A stretch of DNA of 20,192 nt from DUAL01 sp964452095 (GCA_964452095.1 CAYVKX010000032.1:1-20192); one strand, 5' to 3'. Counted from the stretch's first letter, positions 1 through 9,114 are shown. Program-made: numbers and translations. The notes: a model not told the origin generated them from the sequence alone.

Positions 1-1306
1 CTCCCTCAACCAAGAATATCTCACATTTTTCAGGATCTCTTTCCGAACAATCAGAAAGTTTTCCCGGGAGCCCTGCTCCAGTCATTACGCTTATTCTTTG
101 TACCCTTTCCCGAGCTTTTCTAGCGGCATTTCGTGCAGTAGCAGCCAAAATGACCTTTTGCACAATGGTATGCGCTTGCTTTGGATTTTCTTCCAAATAA
201 AAGGAAAGCATATCACTCACTGAACGAGAAACAGCAGAAGTTACTTCCTTATTTCCTAAATTAGTTTTAGTTTGTCCTTCAAATTGTGGCTCCATTACTT
301 TTACTGAAATTACAGCCGTTAATCCTTCTCTAAAATCGTCTCCTGAAATTTCAAACTTTACTTTCTTCAATAAACCCGACGCATCTGCATATTTCTTTAA
401 AGTTCTTGTAAGCCCTCTTCTAAAACCAGAAAGATGTGTTCCTCCTTCATGGGTATTGATATTATTTACATAAGAATGCACATTTTCGGTATAGGAATTA
501 TTATAAACCATAGCCACCTCCACAGGCACTCCATCTTTCTCGCCATCAATATATATTACATCATTTAATATGGATTCTCTTGTTCCATCCAGATAAGAAA
601 CAAATTCTTTCAATCCACCTTCTGAATAAAAGTCCTCTTTTACAAAATTCCCTTCTTCATCTTTTCTTCTTTTATCCGTGATGGAAAGATTAATTCCTTT
701 ATTTAAAAAAGAGAGTTCTCTTAGTCTTGCCGCCAAAATATCAAAATGATAAACCGTATCAATAAAAATGGAATTATCTGGTGTGAAGGTAACGAAAGTC
801 CCTCTTTTATCGGTTGTGCCTATTTCTCTTACATCATATTGAGGCTTCCCAATTTTATATTCTTGCTCATAAACTTTTCCTTCTCTGTGCACTTCTACTC
901 TCAAATCAGTGGAAAGCGCATTTACACAACTTACCCCAACTCCATGCAATCCACCAGAAACTTTATAAGAACCTTTATCGAATTTTCCACCGGCATGCAG
1001 CACGGTCATTACCACTTCCAAAGCCGATCTTTGCTCTTTTTCATGCATTCCAACAGGAATTCCTCTACCATTATCCTTTACTGTAATTGAATTATCCTCA
1101 TTGATAAAGCAATCAATATGGGAACAATGCCCAGCCAATGCCTCATCAATGGAATTATCCACCACCTCATACACCAAATGGTGCAGCCCTTTTTGGCCAA
1201 TATCACCAATATACATTGCAGGTCTTTTCCTTACCGCTTCTAAACCCTCTAAAACCTGAATATTATCGGCTCCATATTGCTGCTGATTTTTATTTTCTTC
1301 ACTCAT
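1..1306 (-). CDS. gyrB: DNA gyrase subunit B, N-terminal part (cut by window edge)
   Basis: Reverse-strand reading from an ATG at 1306 gives an open frame of about 435 codons that runs off the left edge. It is the ATPase subunit of DNA gyrase, which with GyrA introduces negative supercoils. The GHKL ATPase fold is clear: YEVVDNSIDE (catalytic Glu47, Asn51), DNGRGIP (Asp78) and SGGLHGVGVS as the ATP lid. The transducer domain carries the QTK-loop sequence FEGQTKTNLG, and the frame ends at EIFLVEG, the start of the TOPRIM domain, so the magnesium-binding and C-terminal parts lie outside the window. GyrB is preferred over ParE because of the overall match, including LHHLVYEVVDNSIDEALAG, but the discriminating C-terminus is not visible. 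The gene is on the same strand as the TPR/barrel pair but is separated by 120 bases with its own promoter-like box. Confidence 0.95.
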   Translation of the reverse strand, partial: MSEENKNQQQYGADNIQVLEGLEAVRKRPAMYIGDIGQKGLHHLVYEVVDNSIDEALAGHCSHIDCFINEDNSITVKDNGRGIPVGMHEKEQRSALEVVMTVLHAGGKFDKGSYKVSGGLHGVGVSCVNALSTDLRVEVHREGKVYEQEYKIGKPQYDVREIGTTDKRGTFVTFTPDNSIFIDTVYHFDILAARLRELSFLNKGINLSITDKRRKDEEGNFVKEDFYSEGGLKEFVSYLDGTRESILNDVIYIDGEKDGVPVEVAMVYNNSYTENVHSYVNNINTHEGGTHLSGFRRGLTRTLKKYADASGLLKKVKFEISGDDFREGLTAVISVKVMEPQFEGQTKTNLGNKEVTSAVSRSVSDMLSFYLEENPKQAHTIVQKVILAATARNAARKARERVQRISVMTGAGLPGKLSDCSERDPEKCEIFLVEG

Positions 1307-1343
1307 AAATTTTGTATTATTTTTTGCTTATTTTTAAAACACG

Positions 1344-1351
1344 CAAATATA
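1344..1351 (-). promoter_or_regulatory. Bacteroidota -7 promoter box for gyrB
   Basis: The minus strand reads TATATTTG here, an exact match to the Bacteroidota consensus TAnnTTTG, 37 bases before the gyrB ATG. I see no convincing -33 TTTG at the usual distance, so only half of the promoter is supported. Confidence 0.4.
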
Positions 1352-1426
1352 CAATTTTACTACCTATTAATAGCTAAGAAAATGAAAGAAAAAATAGCTT
1401 ATTTTATTAACAAATGTTGATAAGAT

Positions 1427-3133
1427 TTAAAAGGAATAACTCAGTCCAAAAACGCCATTAAAACCAATTTCCTGATAACCATTAAAAAGTTCTTTTTTGG
1501 AATTAGTTAAGTTGTTGAGTTGCAAGTATGCAGAAAGGATTTTGGAGTAATTGTATTGCAGTGCCAGATTGAAATGAAATTGGGCTGGTAGTTCTTCTAC
1601 TTCATTATCTGGACCAGGCAATGGGATAAAAGGTAAGTCAATAAACTCTTGCCTTGAAACTCTCCCACTCATATAACTTACAGATGGTGCAACCTTAATC
1701 TTATCTCTTAAATTAATTGGAGCAGCAACAGTTGCTGTAAAATTGGGTTTATGATACACTTCTGCATCCCAAGAAAAATAATTAGCATTTGCATTTAAAC
1801 TGATAATATTATTAATCTTTTTATCATAAGTAGCATTAAGATGCAATTGCCAAACAGACTTTAAATAATTTACTTGAAATCTATTGTACCCACCATTTGA
1901 AACACCAACAAAGTGTGCAAAATTATTTATCTCACCATAAGCAAGACTTCCTTCAAAAACCTCATCTTTACCTAGCACATTTCTAATTCCTAAAAACAAC
2001 TCATCAGTATCTGTAGTTTCTAAATTTTGTGCGCTACCACTACCCGAAATTGATTGATTTGTTCCGTAAGAGTGTATGTACGGATTCTCATCAGAAAGAG
2101 ATTTAAGCGTATGTCTTTGCTCACTATGTCGTAACCCACCATAAACCAACAAAATATCTTTTACTAGCTCTTTTGTGGCTTTTATTTGCGGGAAAAACTT
2201 TAGAGGAGACACATTAGATAAAAAACGCATCTCAATACCTAAATCAAAATCAACTCCATATTTTGTAATGGAAGTAAAGGGCGAAAAATGTAGCGACTGT
2301 ACATTTGTACTTTCAAACTTTATATCTGGATTATTATAATTCAAATAATCGTTCAATTCAATTTCCAAATTGATTGGATAGCCATTTATTTCCTTTTGTA
2401 AATCTGCACTTAAATGAATCTGATTTTCGGACATTTCATTCAAATCAGAAACAAAGAAAGTTGCATTTCTAATCATTTTATCAGAAGCATCAGCTTTACT
2501 TATAGCTGAAACAGAAAATTTGCTGTAAGCGAAACGATTTCTGTATTTTTTTAAGATTTCATTTCTATCTTCAGGAAACCAAACAGCCGTTCTTCTGTCA
2601 TAATCTATATTCGCCATTAAAATATGAGATGCACTTATTTTTTTCCCATACACGCGCATAGTGTTTTTGCTGTTTTTAAACAAATAAGACACATTACTTT
2701 CAGATGGATACATTGTATAAGCTAAAGGCACATCATATTTATTTGCAAAATGATTTGCAATAATTCCATAACTCAAAGTTTTAGAGCGCTTACTGTTATG
2801 CAAAATACTTGCTTTTGTTGCCCAAGCATTACCAAAACCAAAAGATACTTTATTATTATATAATTTAGGAATCGCTTCTCCTTTTACTTTGGCGGCCTTT
2901 AATGGGCGTGTTTTATAATATGTTTTTAAGCTATGCTCCCCTACAGAATATTTTTGAGTTTTATCTGCTTTTAAAGTATCCGAAAAAGTGGCTTGCTCAT
3001 TTAACTTGCTCGCCTCAGGAATTGTTGGTTTAAATTCTTCAGTTACTCTTACTTCTGTGGCTTTTATATCTTGTGCTTTTATATTTAAGACAAAAAGCAA
3101 ACTCAGACTTATCAATAAAATATTATTCTTCAT
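1427..3133 (-). CDS. Plug-less outer-membrane beta-barrel protein (often annotated TonB-dependent receptor-like)
   Basis: The 568-residue product starts with a signal peptide (MKNNILLISLSLLFVLNIKA, cleavage just before QD). The rest alternates short amphipathic strands with turns and ends in an aromatic residue (GLSYSF), as outer-membrane barrels do. It lacks the plug domain and TonB box of a true TonB-dependent receptor. Instead, just after the signal peptide, it has a short motif, EFKPTIPEASKLNE, with a D-T-L-K segment following. I recognise this layout (Y/F-x-P-x-I-x-x-A-x-K-x-N) from Bacteroidota barrels annotated as TonB-receptor-like; the function is unknown to me. The ATG lies inside the end of the upstream TPR gene (11-base overlap), so translation is probably coupled and the two products likely act together at the outer membrane. 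No substrate can be inferred. Confidence 0.72.
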   Translation of the reverse strand: MKNNILLISLSLLFVLNIKAQDIKATEVRVTEEFKPTIPEASKLNEQATFSDTLKADKTQKYSVGEHSLKTYYKTRPLKAAKVKGEAIPKLYNNKVSFGFGNAWATKASILHNSKRSKTLSYGIIANHFANKYDVPLAYTMYPSESNVSYLFKNSKNTMRVYGKKISASHILMANIDYDRRTAVWFPEDRNEILKKYRNRFAYSKFSVSAISKADASDKMIRNATFFVSDLNEMSENQIHLSADLQKEINGYPINLEIELNDYLNYNNPDIKFESTNVQSLHFSPFTSITKYGVDFDLGIEMRFLSNVSPLKFFPQIKATKELVKDILLVYGGLRHSEQRHTLKSLSDENPYIHSYGTNQSISGSGSAQNLETTDTDELFLGIRNVLGKDEVFEGSLAYGEINNFAHFVGVSNGGYNRFQVNYLKSVWQLHLNATYDKKINNIISLNANANYFSWDAEVYHKPNFTATVAAPINLRDKIKVAPSVSYMSGRVSRQEFIDLPFIPLPGPDNEVEELPAQFHFNLALQYNYSKILSAYLQLNNLTNSKKELFNGYQEIGFNGVFGLSYSF

Positions 3134-6100
3134 TTTCTATAATTTTTGTAATTTCTGTGGTATCGTTTTCCTGCTCAAAAAGTATTTCATAATTAATTTC
3201 TTCCTCAGAAATATCTAAATAAACTTCCGCTTCTTGCACAATAGTGGTATCTGAAATTTCAGTTTCTAAAATTTGCTCAAACTTCTTTCTGGCAATAATC
3301 AAAAGTTCTTCTCCTTCATAATTTTCAATAACAGATTCCAAAGTTGCTTTTGCTTGAAAACTATTTCCTTTTTGCACATAAATATCAGAGAGCAAAATAA
3401 ATCCTTTTGCTATCCAATAGTCAGCCGTAAAATCGTTAGTCAATTGATAAATTGTGGTTTCTGATTTTTGCAAACTATCGCTTAAATAGTTAAAATAAGC
3501 CATCATATAAGTTGCCTCAGCCCCAATGTCTGTTGTGGAGTTTTTACTCAAAATAGAAAAAGAATTTTCTGCCTTTTGGAAATTACCCTCAGCAAAAAAC
3601 GATCGTGCCAAAATAATGGAAGCTCTATTGTTCAACCCATCATCAATTTTATCTAAACTTAGAACTTTAATAGCGTATTTAGTTGACTGCTCATTTTCAT
3701 CTGTTTCAAAGCCAAACATAAGCCGTATAATTGCTTCTCTTTTCAAACTATTATTGGATGCAACTTTTTCTAATTCCAAATAATAATTGTTTGAATTCTC
3801 ATAATCTTTTAATGAGAAATAATGCCTTGCCAAATACAAATAAGATGGCTCTAAATGTTTGTTATTTTTATCCACCACAAATTTGAAAGCCGATAAAGCA
3901 CAAATAGTATCTTTTTCTTTGATGCAACTTTCTGCTAAATAATAATTTGCATCAACTACAAAAATACCATTAGAAAAATTGGCTATATATTGCTGATANN
4001 NNNNNNNNTGCTGTAGAAAAATTACCCTCTGCAAATTTCATAAATGCAGTGTTGTAAGTCAAAGAATCTTGCTCTGCCCTACTAATGTTTACTTGTGGCA
4101 AAGTATTTACAATTTTTAAGTATTCATCCACTTTTGCAATGCTAACAAAAGCCGCCTGCAAACCTGCAAGTGCCTCTTTAAAATAAGTTGTGTGGGAATA
4201 TTTTTCAATAATCACCATAAAAGATGCAATAGCTTCATCAATATTTTCAGCATTAAAATAAGTCATTCCTTTGCTCAAATTCACTTTTGCTTTTAGCTCT
4301 ATATCAGTTGTAAATTCAAGTAAATTATCATAATAAGAAATGGCTAATTCAGTTTGATTTTTGTTTTTATAATAGATGGCCAAATCAAGTAAAGCATCAT
4401 CATAATAGGCGGATTCTTTGTAATTTTCTACAATCTCTTTTAGTAATTGAACTTTACTTGTATTTTTTCCAATTAGCCCCAAACAAACCGATTGATTGTA
4501 AATAGCATAATCGGTATCAAACAAATTATAATTGATGGCTTTTGCGTAATTTTTCTCTGCCATTCTAAAATCGGAAAGCATAAAATAGCAATCGGCAGTT
4601 CTAAGATAAGCATCATTCAATCGCATAGAATCCTTTGCGATTTTTGTAAATTTCCTAAAAGAATTTTTTGCTTTTTGATACTCTTTGAGTTGAAAATAAG
4701 CATAGCCCAAATTGTATTGTGCAAAATTGCTAGCAGAAGATAAAGACAGCAAAAGATAGTCCTTGTACAAATCGGCTGACTGCTGAAAATCGGAAATATG
4801 GAAATAACAATCCGCTAGCCAAAAGGTGCTCATAGCAAAAATTTCCTCATTTATTTTATACTTATTTGCATTTTCAAAAAGAGTAATTGCATCTTTATAA
4901 TCTCCATTGTTATATGCTTTTACGCCAATAAAAAAGGATAACCTTTGGATAGCCACTTTTTGCTCCATTGATGGAAATTCAATGATTTTCAATTGCTCAA
5001 ATGCTTGTTCGTACCTACTTGTATTTTGAAAAGCATTTATCATTAAATTTTTAATCACTTTCTTGTTTTCTACATTTTCAAAATCGCTCAAATACTTTTG
5101 CAAAACTTCTAAAACATTATCAAAAGGAAGGTCTAACTCATAGGAAAGTTTGGCGTAATTAAAATAAGCATCCTCTTGCATTACTAGATTGCTATTGCTC
5201 TCTGCTGCCTGCTTAAATGATTGTAAAGCATATTGATTCTCTTGAATATTCAAATAACTATTTGCTAAATAATAAGCCGCAAATTGCTTACTACTATCGG
5301 TCTGAAATTGCAGTGGTTCTAAATATTTTATTGCATTTTCAAAATCTTGAATATTGTGATAAGAATGTCCCATTTGCATTTTTTCCAAAGGAGTAGATTG
5401 GGTAGTTTTCGCAAAGAAAATCTCAAAATAATTTATTGCATTTTCATAATCTTTTTTTCTGTAATAGCTTTCCGCAATCATTCTGTTTAGTTCTGCTTCT
5501 CTAGATGAAATCACCTTACCGAGCATAGGCTTAGCATAGGCAATCAAATCATCATATCTTTTTTGTAAAAAGAAAATCTGACTGATATAATAAGGAACGA
5601 TAGCCGAGAATTTTTCATCCTCTTTTAATTTCAAAAAACCAGCCAAAGCCGTTTTGTAATGCCTTTGTTTGTAAGCAATATGGGCATAAAAATATTGGGC
5701 AGAACCAGCATATTTGGATTCTGTATTTAGGAGTTTGGAAAAATAATATTTGGAAGAAGTTAAAGAATCGAGCACAAAATAACTATACGCCAATTTGAAA
5801 TAGCACTCATTAGAAGAGTAATCACATTTTGAAAAATAATCTGCTGCTTGCTCATGTCTTTTCTGCCTAAAAAAATACAATCCCAATTCATAATTTGCTT
5901 GATTTGTTTTTTCAGAATAAGGAAATTTGCTTAAAAATTCATCAAACCAAAACTCTGCATCCTCATTAAATAAATTTTTGGAGCAAATTGCAATATGAAA
6001 AAGTGCATCTTCTTTTTGCGATTCAGAGGAAAGCTCATCTGCATAAATTTGATGAAACAGATTTTGAGACAAGCCATATTTTTCTTGCTTAAACAGCCAT

Positions 6101-6180
6101 AAAGCATCCTGAAAAACATCTTGGGAGAAAAGCAAATTTACACATAAAAGCAAGGGTAGTAAAAACAAATATTTTTTCAT
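3123..6180 (-). CDS. Large periplasmic TPR-repeat protein, reading frame broken by an assembly gap
   Basis: Two reverse-strand frames make one gene. From the ATG at 6180 there are 724 codons up to the N run at 3999-4008, and 291 codons plus a stop continue on the other side in a different phase. The total is about 1018 residues. It begins with a signal peptide (MKKYLFLLPLLLCVNLLFSQ, no lipobox cysteine), so the product should be periplasmic or surface-exposed. The body is almost wholly TPR-type helical pairs, e.g. KKDYENAINYFEIFF, LKEYQKAKNSFRKF and ENIDEAIASFMVIIEKY. The last ~50 residues are rich in acidic residues. The family is a scaffold for protein-protein contacts; no catalytic motif is visible. 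The stop codon is inside the barrel gene downstream, pointing to a functional pair. The frame change is most simply an artefact of a wrongly sized gap, not a mutation. Confidence 0.8.
3999..4008. other. Assembly gap (10 Ns) inside the TPR gene
   Basis: Ten consecutive Ns. The flanking reading frames join only if the true gap length is a multiple of three. The TPR pattern G-N-F-S-T-A-[x-x-x]-Y-Q-Q-Y fits three missing residues, i.e. nine bases. Confidence 0.97.
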
Positions 6181-6334
6181 CTTATTTTTTAAAAATCAGA
6201 ATTAAAAATAGCAAATATGACTACTGTAATCCAAAGCGTAATCATAAGTTTTCAACAAAGACAACTAACAATTAGAGTGTATTTACATCCTTATCAACCC
6301 AATAATTTCTTTATTTTGCGTTTTAATTACCCCT

Positions 6335-6547
6335 ATGATGTATATTTTGAAAATAAAAGGCACAGACAAAATCCCAGATTTTGTGCAAATAAGAGATGAA
6401 AAAATGACTTTGTACGCTTATTTCAGGTTAGACCAAAGAGAAGCAGGAATTAGAAAAAATGATTTAGGAAAATACAAAAACAAAATAATGAGTATTTTGG
6501 AAAAAGCATCTTTTGGAAAAATTAATGAATTAGACATACAATTATGA
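6335..6547 (+). CDS. Small conserved-looking protein upstream of ftsE, function unknown
   Basis: A 70-residue soluble protein with no signal peptide or membrane segment. There are two adjacent ATG codons; the second (6338, MYILKIKGTD) is an equally good start. The first half looks like short beta strands (MYILKIKG, PDFVQIRD, TLYAYF) and the second half like a charged helix (NDLGKYKNKIMSILEKAS). Its TGA stop overlaps the ftsE ATG as ATGA, so it is translationally coupled to the ATPase. A TTTATTTTG sequence ends 16 bases upstream of the first ATG and resembles, but does not match, the -7 box. I do not recognise a named family. The tight coupling and protein-like composition make it likely to be real, perhaps as a partner of the FtsE protein, which is inference only. 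Confidence 0.72.
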   Translation: MMYILKIKGTDKIPDFVQIRDEKMTLYAYFRLDQREAGIRKNDLGKYKNKIMSILEKASFGKINELDIQL

Positions 6548-7224
6548 ATACAATAATAGAATTTAAAGAGGTCGATATTCTGCAAAAAACAAATGTTATT
6601 TTTCAAGATATTAATTTCAAAATATCTGCTGGAGAATTTATTTATATCATAGGAAAAACAGGAAGCGGGAAAAGTAGTTTGCTCAAATCATTGTATGCAG
6701 AAGTGCCTGTAAAAAAAGGAAATATTAAGGTGTTAGATTTTGAAGTAGAGGCCTTAAGAGATGATGACATTTCGGCTTTGAGAAAAAAATTAGGAATCGT
6801 TTTTCAGGATTTTCAATTACTTACTGACCGCACGCTTTATGATAATTTGCTTTTTATTTTGCAAGCAACCGGCTGGAAAGACAAACAAAAAATTGAGGAT
6901 AGAATAAAAGAAGTGTTGGATAGCGTGCATTTGGAAGATTGCGAGAACAAAATGCCTTATGAATTATCCGGTGGAGAACAGCAAAGAGCAACAATTGCAA
7001 GAGCACTTTTGAATCATCCTGAGATTATTTTAGCTGATGAACCAACAGGAAATCTGGACCCAGAGAAATCGATAAAAATTATAGAACTGTTGAAAGAAAT
7101 AAATAACAAAGGGACTACAATAATTGTGGCTACACATGATTATTCTATCATCAAAAAATTCCCTTCCCACACTTTTGTTTGCAAGAATCGTTCGCTTGCA
7201 GAAACCAATAGCGATAGCCTTTAA
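6544..7224 (+). CDS. ftsE: FtsE-type ABC transporter ATPase (cell division)
   Basis: The 226-residue product is a complete single ABC ATPase domain: Walker A GKTGSGKS (37-44), Q-loop Gln88 in VFQDFQLL, signature LSGGEQQ (141-147), Walker B ILADE with Glu166, D-loop GNLD and H-loop His198. The length, and LLTDRTLYDNLLFILQATG in the Q-loop region, fit FtsE better than the LolD/MacB ATPases, which are its closest competitors. In FtsEX, FtsE on the inner face of the membrane transmits ATP hydrolysis through FtsX to peptidoglycan hydrolases at the septum. No ftsX lies next to it, so the assignment rests on sequence alone. The gene starts within the stop of the 70-residue gene (ATGA) and is followed at nine bases by the GT2 gene in the same reading frame. 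Confidence 0.82.
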   Translation: MNTIIEFKEVDILQKTNVIFQDINFKISAGEFIYIIGKTGSGKSSLLKSLYAEVPVKKGNIKVLDFEVEALRDDDISALRKKLGIVFQDFQLLTDRTLYDNLLFILQATGWKDKQKIEDRIKEVLDSVHLEDCENKMPYELSGGEQQRATIARALLNHPEIILADEPTGNLDPEKSIKIIELLKEINNKGTTIIVATHDYSIIKKFPSHTFVCKNRSLAETNSDSL

Positions 7225-7233
7225 CCCATAGTT

Positions 7234-7950
7234 TTGGCACATCCAAAAATAAGTGTAATTATTGCTGTTTTGAACCAAAAACAGCAATTAGAAAATGCTA
7301 TAAAAAGTATATTAAAGCAAGGTTTTACTGATTATGAATTAATAATAATTGATGGAGAATCTACTGACGGAACTTTGGATGTTATCCGGAAATATGAACA
7401 AATAATAAATTATTGGGAAAGCTCAAAAGACAAAAATGTGTATGAGGCAATGAATAAGGCAATTGCAAAATCTAATGCCGATTGGCTTTATTTTTTGGGT
7501 GCTGATGATAAGTTGACTAATAATATTTTAGCAAATATATTTAGTCAAAATTTGGAAGGATTGGAGCTGGTGTTTGGGAATATAAAATACCAAGATGGAA
7601 AGCAATTCAAAGGAGAATTTTCAAATAAACTTTTCATAAATAATAGTTTACATCACCAAGGAACATTTTATCATAAAAGATGTTTTTACGGAAGGAATTA
7701 CAATCGTAATTATTCAATTTTAGCAGATTATGATATAAACCTTCAACTATTTCTGGAGCAAAAAAACGCCCTTTATTTTAATACTGATTTTGCTATTTGC
7801 GGAAATGATGGTATTTCCAAGCAAAAAGGTTGGGCACACTATAAAGAGGAATTTGATATCAAGAAAAATAGATTGAATGCAGTGCAGTTTGTGGTATATA
7901 GTAGCATTACTTTAATAAAATACCTACTCAACCAAATTGGGCTTTTATAA
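7234..7950 (+). CDS. Glycosyltransferase family 2 (GT-A fold), TTG start
   Basis: The 238-residue product has the GT2 N-terminus PKISVIIAVLNQ, the nucleotide-binding Asp40 in LIIIDGESTDGT, the family segment NVYEAMNKAIAKSNADW, and the metal-binding acidic site GADD (89-92). HHQGTFYHKRCF (140-151) and ADYDINLQLF follow, as in WcaA-like enzymes. It transfers a sugar from a nucleotide-sugar donor, most likely in surface polysaccharide or glycan synthesis; the substrate is not predictable. There is no ATG near the conserved N-terminus. The only usual start after the ftsE stop is TTG at 7234, leaving just three residues before the first strand. The last six bases overlap the convergent GT4 gene. 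Assignment to the family is firm; the start is less so. Confidence 0.85.
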   Translation: MAHPKISVIIAVLNQKQQLENAIKSILKQGFTDYELIIIDGESTDGTLDVIRKYEQIINYWESSKDKNVYEAMNKAIAKSNADWLYFLGADDKLTNNILANIFSQNLEGLELVFGNIKYQDGKQFKGEFSNKLFINNSLHHQGTFYHKRCFYGRNYNRNYSILADYDINLQLFLEQKNALYFNTDFAICGNDGISKQKGWAHYKEEFDIKKNRLNAVQFVVYSSITLIKYLLNQIGLL

Positions 7951-9045
7951 AAATTGAATGTAAATCCCCTTCAATTTTCCCTGTTCTTTTTCCCAATTCA
8001 ACTCCATTTTTGCCTTTTGCATGCTCTGTTTCCAGAGGGCTATTTTTTCAGAATTTTCTAGCATTTGTTTAATGGTATCAGCTAGATATTGCGGATTATA
8101 ATTCTCCACCATACATCCTACATTATAATCATCCATTATTCGTTTTACTTCTACAAGAGGTGATGCGATAATAGGAAGTCCAGCATGAATGTAATCGAAC
8201 AATTTGTTAGGCAAAGCATAAGTAAAACTAAGCCCTAAGGGCCGCTCTAAAAGCAAACCAATATGAGCTTGTTTGGTGTAAGAAAGTAAATCATCAAAAG
8301 GCACTTTTCCATAAAATATCACCTTGTTTTCTAGGTTTTTTTCTTTAACTAATTCCCTAAGCTCTCCCTCTACCTTTCCAAAACCAATGATAAGCAAAAC
8401 TGCCTTTTCAATCAGGGGCATGGCGGCAATCATTTCCTCTAATCCTCTCCCTGGATTCATCACTCCTTGATACAAAATAATCTTTTTGCCATTAAAATTT
8501 AACTGCTCAACCGCTTTACTTTCTATTTTCAACTTTGGAATATTTCTGATGACTTTGAAATCCGTTCCATAAAGTTTTTTGTAATCCTGAGCAATGGAAA
8601 GGGAAACCGTATAAGCATATTTTAATTTGGGGACAATCCACTTTTCAATTGTTCTCCAAACTACTTGCACAAAATTTCTTCCTTGCAATTCTGGTCCTTC
8701 ACAAAACATTTCGTGAGAATCGTATACAAGTGGTTTCCCTTTTAATTTAGAAACCAAAAAATTAGGCAAAAGCGTATCCAAATCATTAGCTAGGAAAACA
8801 TCTGCTTTGCTAAAAAGCAAAAAGAAAAACAAACGAATGTTGTATTCCATATAAAACCAAACTTCCGTTTCAAAAATCAGATTAAACCTTTTGATTTTGT
8901 ATTCCCTTTCTACAGGAAAACTATCTTTTAAGTTTCTACCCAAAAGCAAAACATCAAAACCCATTTCACTTAATGTTGTGGCAACTTTATGCACTCTTTG
9001 GTCGGTGCACAAATCGGTTGTAACAGAAATAATAATTCGTTTCAA
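7945..9045 (-). CDS. Glycosyltransferase family 4 (GT-B fold)
   Basis: The 366-residue product has two Rossmann-like halves. The N-terminal acceptor domain begins MKRIIISVTTDLCTDQRVHK and includes LANDLDTLLP and YDSHEMFCEGPEL (108-120). The C-terminal donor domain has LYQGVMNPGRGLEEMI (191-206), LLIIGFGK and the donor-binding LPNKLFDYIHAGLPIIAS (278-295). In most GT4 enzymes the last motif carries an E-x7-E pair; here the first position is taken by Asn280/Lys281 with Asp284, as in a GT4 subgroup I recall from Bacteroidota. It probably adds a sugar to a lipid-linked or surface glycan. Transcription converges on the GT2 gene with a 6-base overlap and no terminator between them, so the two messages are complementary at their ends. 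Confidence 0.85.
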   Translation of the reverse strand: MKRIIISVTTDLCTDQRVHKVATTLSEMGFDVLLLGRNLKDSFPVEREYKIKRFNLIFETEVWFYMEYNIRLFFFLLFSKADVFLANDLDTLLPNFLVSKLKGKPLVYDSHEMFCEGPELQGRNFVQVVWRTIEKWIVPKLKYAYTVSLSIAQDYKKLYGTDFKVIRNIPKLKIESKAVEQLNFNGKKIILYQGVMNPGRGLEEMIAAMPLIEKAVLLIIGFGKVEGELRELVKEKNLENKVIFYGKVPFDDLLSYTKQAHIGLLLERPLGLSFTYALPNKLFDYIHAGLPIIASPLVEVKRIMDDYNVGCMVENYNPQYLADTIKQMLENSEKIALWKQSMQKAKMELNWEKEQGKLKGIYIQFL

Positions 9046-9101
9046 GAATAATTTTTTGGCGAAAATACAGTTTTTTAAACGCCTACCTAAACGATTTGTT
9101 A

Positions 9102-9109
9102 TACTTTTG
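9102..9109 (+). promoter_or_regulatory. Bacteroidota -7 box directly before murB
   Basis: TACTTTTG matches TAnnTTTG exactly and ends five bases before the murB ATG. If used, transcription would start at or very near the start codon and give a leaderless or almost leaderless message. A clear -33 element is not visible. Confidence 0.4.
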
Positions 9110-9114
9110 AACTC

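Noticed and set aside
746..1090. 114-codon plus-strand ORF
   Set aside because: It is antisense to gyrB, whose protein is unmistakable, and its translation has no domain-like features.
1427..3133. Ordinary TonB-dependent receptor
   Set aside because: There is no plug domain or TonB box, and 568 residues is short for the family.
3970..4034. True frameshift or two separate TPR genes
   Set aside because: The phase change coincides exactly with the 10-N gap, and the TPR pattern continues across it.
6217..6399. 60-codon plus-strand ORF before ftsE
   Set aside because: It overlaps the better supported 70-residue gene out of frame and lacks protein-like features.
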